This document shows, piece after piece, positions 13,910 through 17,721 of a stretch of 17,721 nucleotides of DNA; position 1 is the stretch's first letter, and each line of letters opens with the position of its first letter. This DNA comes from an uncultured Bacilli bacterium (GTDB taxonomy: Bacteria > Bacillota_I > Bacilli_A > RF39 > UBA660). The position numbers and the translations under genes were made by a program. The stretch is taken from positions 1 to 17,721 of the forward strand of contig CAJTXC010000015.1 of NCBI GenBank assembly GCA_910580135.1. Reading direction: 5' to 3'. Below the pieces are notes generated by a model that saw only the letters and a list, made by a program, of their open reading frames with translations, did no database searches and was not told where the DNA came from.

Positions 13910-14798
13910 ATGCTTCACCTACTTTCGCAACAAATATTTCTTCTAAGGAAGGTTCTTCCAAAACAAACTTTGTTATGTTTTTCTTTGTCTTTAAATAATC
14001 GAATACCGCTGCAACATAACTTTCATCTTTAATATTAACCTCATACCAAGAAGCTGTTTTAGTAGCATTTATAACACCATCTATCCTCTTTAGTTCTGAT
14101 ATCTTAACATCGCCTTCTATTATAATCTTCTTTATTTTATAATCTTTTTTTATGTCTTTTAAGTAACCGCCTAAAACTTCTTTTCCTTTAACTAATATAA
14201 CTAGTTTTTCGCAAAATAGTTCAACATGATCCATTCTATGAGAAGAAAATATAATAGACGTTCCCTTCTCCTTTAACTCTAGTATAACGCTTTTAAATAA
14301 CTCTATGTTAATTGGATCAAGGCCTGAAAATGGTTCATCTAAAATAAGCAATTTTGGTTCATTTATAATAGCGGATATAAACTGAACTTTTTGTTGATTA
14401 CCTTTTGATAAAGTATTTATCTTTCTATCTTTATATTCACTTATGTTAAATCTTTCTAATAGCTTGTCCAATCTTTTTAAAACAGTTTCTTCATCAAGTG
14501 ATTTTAAAGCACCATAGTAAAGAATTTGTTCTTTTACAGTAAGTTTGGTAAGAAGGCTTCTTTCTTCCGTTAAGAAGCCTATCTTATCAGTTACATCATA
14601 ATCTATTTTTTTACCATTAAAAGTAATCAAGCCATCATTTGGATTAATTAAATTCATAATCATTCTAAAAGTAGTTGTTTTACCTGCCCCATTTACTCCT
14701 AGAAGTCCAAAGATTTCTCCTTTATCCACAGTAAAAGAAAGATCATCAACGGCTTTAAATTCTCCATAATATTTAGTTACGTTTTTTACTTTTAGCAT
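13899..14798 (-). CDS. ABC transporter ATP-binding protein (NatA-like)
   Basis: Energises the permease encoded next. 299 residues. Walker A GVNGAGKT (34-41), signature LSKGNQQKV (130-138, the G-N-Q-Q variant common in export-type ATPases), Walker B LLILDEP (150-156) with Asp154/Glu155, and H-loop His187 (FSSHRMD). The C-terminal about 80 residues form the accessory domain typical of ABC-2 exporter ATPases. It starts 2 nt after the yfmH stop, with AAGGAGG inside the end of yfmH. Confidence 0.94.
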   Translation of the reverse strand: MLKVKNVTKYYGEFKAVDDLSFTVDKGEIFGLLGVNGAGKTTTFRMIMNLINPNDGLITFNGKKIDYDVTDKIGFLTEERSLLTKLTVKEQILYYGALKSLDEETVLKRLDKLLERFNISEYKDRKINTLSKGNQQKVQFISAIINEPKLLILDEPFSGLDPINIELFKSVILELKEKGTSIIFSSHRMDHVELFCEKLVILVKGKEVLGGYLKDIKKDYKIKKIIIEGDVKISELKRIDGVINATKTASWYEVNIKDESYVAAVFDYLKTKKNITKFVLEEPSLEEIFVAKVGEAYGE

Positions 14799-14800
14799 TC

Positions 14801-16084
14801 CTACTCCTCCTTACCTTCAACGTATAATACTGATTTATTATCAAAGTTTAACCATTTAAAACTTTCTTTAAACTCTTCAAATTTATAGTTTTCGTATATA
14901 TCATAAGCATTATTAATTACCTTGCCATGCTTTGCCACGCTGTTTAATATTACGTTAGCAAAATCAGATGGGTTCTCAAAACACTTTACCATTGATGTTA
15001 AAAGTGCTTTTCTATCTAATTCAAAGATACTTTCATCAAAGTTATCTTCCCTTAGTTTTTTATCAATTAATTCAATAAACTTTTCTTTATCTAAAGCATC
15101 AGCTTCAAAAATTATTAGAGCAACATCATCAAAATAAGAATAGTTTAAAGATAAACCGGTTTTTATAACGCAATCTTTTACTAAATCTTTTTCAAAAGAA
15201 GAAGTTCCACCAAATTTCATATCTAATAATACGTTATAAAATAAATTTCTTTTAAACCTATCCACACCAGTTCTTTTCTTTTCCTTAAATTTATAACAAA
15301 TGCTTACTCTTGGAGTACTTACATTTCTTTTAACTTCTAAATATTTCGTGCATACTTCATCTTCTTCATTAAATTCTTTAACCTCTATTTCTTCTGGGTT
15401 TTCAAATTTTTTCGAAGCCTGATTTTTCCTTATCAAATCAAATGTTTTAAGTACGTCAACATCACCATACATAACAAGTACCATGTTAGATGGATGATAA
15501 AAGGTATTGTAACACTTATATAAATCTTCTTTAGTTATTTTAGATACGTTTTCTTTATCACCAATTGTTTTATACTTATTTGGATTTTCATTTAAAGCTA
15601 AGTCAAACATTTTTTCAAATATATATCTTTGAATATTATCGTCTGTCATGTTTATTTCTTGATTGATAATACCTTTTTCTTTTTCTACGTTTTCATCTGT
15701 AAAATATGGACTTTGAACAAAATTTAAAAGTTCATTTAAGCATTCTTCAAAATTATCAATGGTTTTAAAAAAATAGTTAGTAATAAAATGATTAGTATAG
15801 GCGTTAACTGACGCACCATTTGTCTTAAACTTTTCAAAAACCCTTTCATTATCTTCTGATTCAAATAACTTATGTTCTAAAAAATGCGCAATTCCTTTTG
15901 GAAAACTAACTATTTTATCTTCTCCGATCGGTTTAAAATCATTTGTTGCAGAACCATATTTAGTTACAAAATAGGCTCCTTTTTTAGCAAAGCCTTCCTT
16001 TTTATATAGATAAACATCAAGACCGTTTTCTAACACTTCGTGATAAATTTCTTCATCTAATTTTGTCATTATTATTTTATCCAT
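14801..16084 (-). CDS. yfmH: M16 family zinc peptidase YfmH (YmfH)
   Basis: Catalytic-type member of the pitrilysin/insulinase family. 427 residues. The inverted zinc motif HFLEH is intact (His67, Glu70, His71), with a distal Glu143 in NQEINM as third ligand. In Bacillota, YfmF/YfmH are annotated as associated with EF-P 5-aminopentanol modification; their substrate is not clear. Start ATG with GGAAGGGG upstream, overlapping yfmF by 8 bp. The usual partner is the non-catalytic YfmF, with which it probably forms a heterodimer. Confidence 0.93.
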   Translation of the reverse strand: MDKIIMTKLDEEIYHEVLENGLDVYLYKKEGFAKKGAYFVTKYGSATNDFKPIGEDKIVSFPKGIAHFLEHKLFESEDNERVFEKFKTNGASVNAYTNHFITNYFFKTIDNFEECLNELLNFVQSPYFTDENVEKEKGIINQEINMTDDNIQRYIFEKMFDLALNENPNKYKTIGDKENVSKITKEDLYKCYNTFYHPSNMVLVMYGDVDVLKTFDLIRKNQASKKFENPEEIEVKEFNEEDEVCTKYLEVKRNVSTPRVSICYKFKEKKRTGVDRFKRNLFYNVLLDMKFGGTSSFEKDLVKDCVIKTGLSLNYSYFDDVALIIFEADALDKEKFIELIDKKLREDNFDESIFELDRKALLTSMVKCFENPSDFANVILNSVAKHGKVINNAYDIYENYKFEEFKESFKWLNFDNKSVLYVEGKEE

Positions 16085-17330
16085 TAGTTTTTTCCCCTTC
16101 CAAAAAGTAACTTACATTTGGTTTTAATTTAGTTGCAAAATTTTCTATTTCATTAATCTTTACATCATTAATCTTTTCTATAAATAAATCTATATCTGGC
16201 AAATTAAATAGTTTAGAATTATGATATCTTCCTATCATATTATAAATGCTATCTTGCGATTCTAAAAGTGATGATATAAGAGTTTTTTTAGCCTCTTCTA
16301 ATTCTTTTTCATCTATTTTTTTCATACCATCTATTACTTCACATGTTAAGTTAAAAGCTTTATCATAATTTTCTTTTTCAATCCCCATCATAACTGCCAT
16401 TAAACTATCATCTTTTTCATATCTTGCAAATGAATAATACGCCAGCGAATTTTCTTCTCTTATTATTTTAAAAAGTCTAGAAAAACTACCACCACCCAAA
16501 ATTATTCTATATAGTGGCGCTACATAATTAAGTTCATAATCATTTGCATTTTTTAAATACATTATAATATTTAAGATGTTTTGAGTACCACTTCCATCTT
16601 CTTTTATTTTTACAAGTTCTTCTTTTTCATCATCATTTGTAATTATCATTTTATCATCAAAAGTTTTTGTATTTTTTATAAAACTAGTTATCTTTTCTAT
16701 TATAGAATTATCAAAATCTATATCACCTGCTAAAATAAGTTCTACCTCACTATTATTTATCATAGAAACATAATCCTGATATAAACTTTTAGGTGTCATT
16801 TTATCTAAATACTTTATTTCACTCATATAAGTATATGCCTTATTTTGATTTAAATTTTTATATGTTCTTATTTCGGCATAAGCATCAGAGGATTCCTTTA
16901 TTCTTTCAAGGTATGCTCTTTGGGTGTCCACTATCATTTCAAAGGTTTCCTTATCAAATTCATCATTTTTAACTAAAGGCTTAAATACAATTTCACAAAA
17001 GGTATCAACAACCTCATCTAAATTGCCTTTTTTTGTATATTTATCAACTAAAGAAGAAAATGAAAATGAACTTATTTGATAATTTCCATATCTTGACAAT
17101 GAACTGCTATAATATGCATCATAATTTTCTAACGCCTTAATGTATAACTTTTCTGGAGTATTATATTTCTCACATGATTCAATTAAAATATTTCTTAACA
17201 CATTACGATATGTCATTTTTTCCTTTGTCATTAAATTTTTAAAATAAAGTGTTCCTGCAATCGATTTAAATTTTTTTGTTTTAATAATTGTAACTGGCAC
17301 TTTATTAACTTCTTTTTTTAATATTTCCAT
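16077..17330 (-). CDS. yfmF: M16 family inactive peptidase-like protein YfmF (YmfF)
   Basis: 417 residues with an M16 fold but no HxxEH motif: the corresponding N-terminal region reads VLRNILIESCEKYNTPEKLY. The C-terminal half keeps the glycine-rich GGGSFSRLFKIIREENSLAY segment (about 278-297), which in M16 partners such as mitochondrial alpha-MPP helps bind substrate. It is therefore the non-catalytic subunit paired with YfmH. First gene of a four-gene operon with yfmH and an ABC exporter. Start ATG with AGAGGTGA. Confidence 0.92.
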   Translation of the reverse strand: MEILKKEVNKVPVTIIKTKKFKSIAGTLYFKNLMTKEKMTYRNVLRNILIESCEKYNTPEKLYIKALENYDAYYSSSLSRYGNYQISSFSFSSLVDKYTKKGNLDEVVDTFCEIVFKPLVKNDEFDKETFEMIVDTQRAYLERIKESSDAYAEIRTYKNLNQNKAYTYMSEIKYLDKMTPKSLYQDYVSMINNSEVELILAGDIDFDNSIIEKITSFIKNTKTFDDKMIITNDDEKEELVKIKEDGSGTQNILNIIMYLKNANDYELNYVAPLYRIILGGGSFSRLFKIIREENSLAYYSFARYEKDDSLMAVMMGIEKENYDKAFNLTCEVIDGMKKIDEKELEEAKKTLISSLLESQDSIYNMIGRYHNSKLFNLPDIDLFIEKINDVKINEIENFATKLKPNVSYFLEGEKTNG

Positions 17331-17370
17331 ATTTTCACCTCTTAATTAGTATGTGCAAATTTCTAATAAA

Positions 17371-17400
17371 ATTATAACATACTAAATTATAATTGAACAA
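17371..17400 (-). promoter_or_regulatory. Promoter of the yfmF operon
   Basis: Minus strand TTGTTC (17400-17395), 18-nt spacer, TATAAT (17376-17371) preceded by TGT, an extended -10. Predicted start near 17364. Confidence 0.65.
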
Positions 17401-17431
17401 TAAAGTTGTTTTCCAGAATTTGTAAAAAACG

Positions 17432-17465
17432 AAAAACAGGACTAGCTTAAACTAACCTTGTTTTT
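17432..17465 (-). terminator. Terminator of the second peptide unit
   Basis: Minus-strand arms 17465-17452 and 17445-17432 pair in 13 of 14 positions (two G-U) around a 6-nt loop, followed by TTTTTCGTTTTTT. Ends with T runs on both strands, so it could serve both directions. Confidence 0.75.
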
Positions 17466-17466
17466 C

Positions 17467-17547
17467 TTATACATACATAACAATAACTAGTAGTATTAGA
17501 ATAATAATTAATTTTGGGTTAAACTTTATTTCAAATCTAAACATCAT
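17467..17547 (-). CDS. 26-residue single-helix membrane peptide, copy 2
   Basis: Same length as the peptide at 12256-12336 and the same design: a short charged start (MMFRFEIKFNPK) and a hydrophobic helix (LIIILILLVIVMYV). It lies behind the same conserved leader element at nearly the same distance (28 against 27 nt from the conserved ATGAA). The ribosome binding site is poor, unlike copy 1, so this copy may be weakly translated or decayed; ATG at 17544 is an alternative start. A terminator follows directly. Confidence 0.5.
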   Translation of the reverse strand: MMFRFEIKFNPKLIIILILLVIVMYV

Positions 17548-17562
17548 AATGCCAAACAATCT

Positions 17563-17655
17563 TTCTATTCTTCATAAAAAGATGGAAAACTTTTGCTAGC
17601 ATTCTACTGCTTCCTAATTAATTGTTAGCCATAATTTTTAAAATTCCTCTAAAAA
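17563..17655 (-). repeat. Conserved leader element, copy 2
   Basis: Block A 17563-17590 and block B 17629-17655 match copy 1 at 12351-12446. AUGG (17632-17629) can pair with CCAU (17585-17582). The variable middle forms different hairpins, e.g. CUAA/UUAG (17626-17623 with 17615-17612) and AGCA/UGCU. The remaining sequence to the window end (17656-17721) holds no gene that I can see; only a weak AACTA/TAGTT inverted repeat. Confidence 0.6.
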
Positions 17656-17721
17656 ATTAAAAAAAGGGATGTATAATTTTTAGTGTGTGTAACTAGAAAA
17701 TAGTTATATGCACTTTTTTTC

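Noticed and set aside
12351..17655. The repeated leader elements as insertion-sequence ends or MITEs
   Set aside because: The two copies are in the same orientation, have no terminal inverted repeats or target duplications that I can see, and differ in the middle, which suits a structured RNA better.

Overview
The window is AT-rich chromosomal DNA from a low-GC Bacillota (Firmicutes), most likely an anaerobic, host-associated member of the Bacilli/Erysipelotrichia/RF39 area. Evidence: primosome genes dnaB and dnaI, a T-box leader, AGGAGG-type ribosome binding sites, oxygen-sensitive NrdD/NrdG as the only ribonucleotide reductase seen, and a YfmF/YfmH peptidase pair. UGA is used as stop and Trp is UGG, so the code is standard and it is not a Mycoplasma. 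No rRNA, tRNA, CRISPR, transposase or phage gene was found. Genus-level placement is inference.

Layout (almost everything on the minus strand). 1-438: 5' part of a TPR-protein gene cut by the window edge. 519-3644: operon nrdD-nrdG-dut for anaerobic dNTP supply, closed by a terminator. 3765-4394 (+): divergent Crp/Fnr-type regulator; a perfect 16-bp palindrome lies between it and nrdD, placed to activate nrdD and repress the regulator. 4380-4904: four-helix DUF2798-type membrane protein converging on the regulator and preceded by a strongly folded leader RNA (4937-5026) of a class I do not recognise. 5085-5801: stand-alone transglutaminase-like protein with a consensus promoter. 5946-8993: threonine T-box leader driving nucleotidyltransferase - 90-aa protein - thrS, the last lacking the TGS domain. 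9029-12069: dnaB - TPR gene - dnaI. 12584-17330: operon yfmF-yfmH-ABC ATPase-ABC permease.

The most unusual part is intergenic. Between dnaB and the ABC permease (12070-12583) sits a compact unit: a plus-strand small RNA (about 12165-12257) with its own promoter converges on a minus-strand gene for a 26-residue, one-helix peptide (12256-12336), and the two share a bidirectional terminator. A C-rich loop of the small RNA is complementary (8 of 9 bases) to the ribosome binding site of the peptide. The peptide is preceded by a roughly 95-nt element, and both element and 26-residue peptide recur at the right end of the window (17467-17655), upstream of yfmF. The arrangement resembles type I toxin-antitoxin loci such as Fst/par or txpA/RatA, but I recognise neither the peptide nor the leader family; toxin function is inference.

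Several terminators overlap the stop codons of their genes (thrS, ABC permease, and both convergent genes at 4380-4394), a sign of a compact genome.
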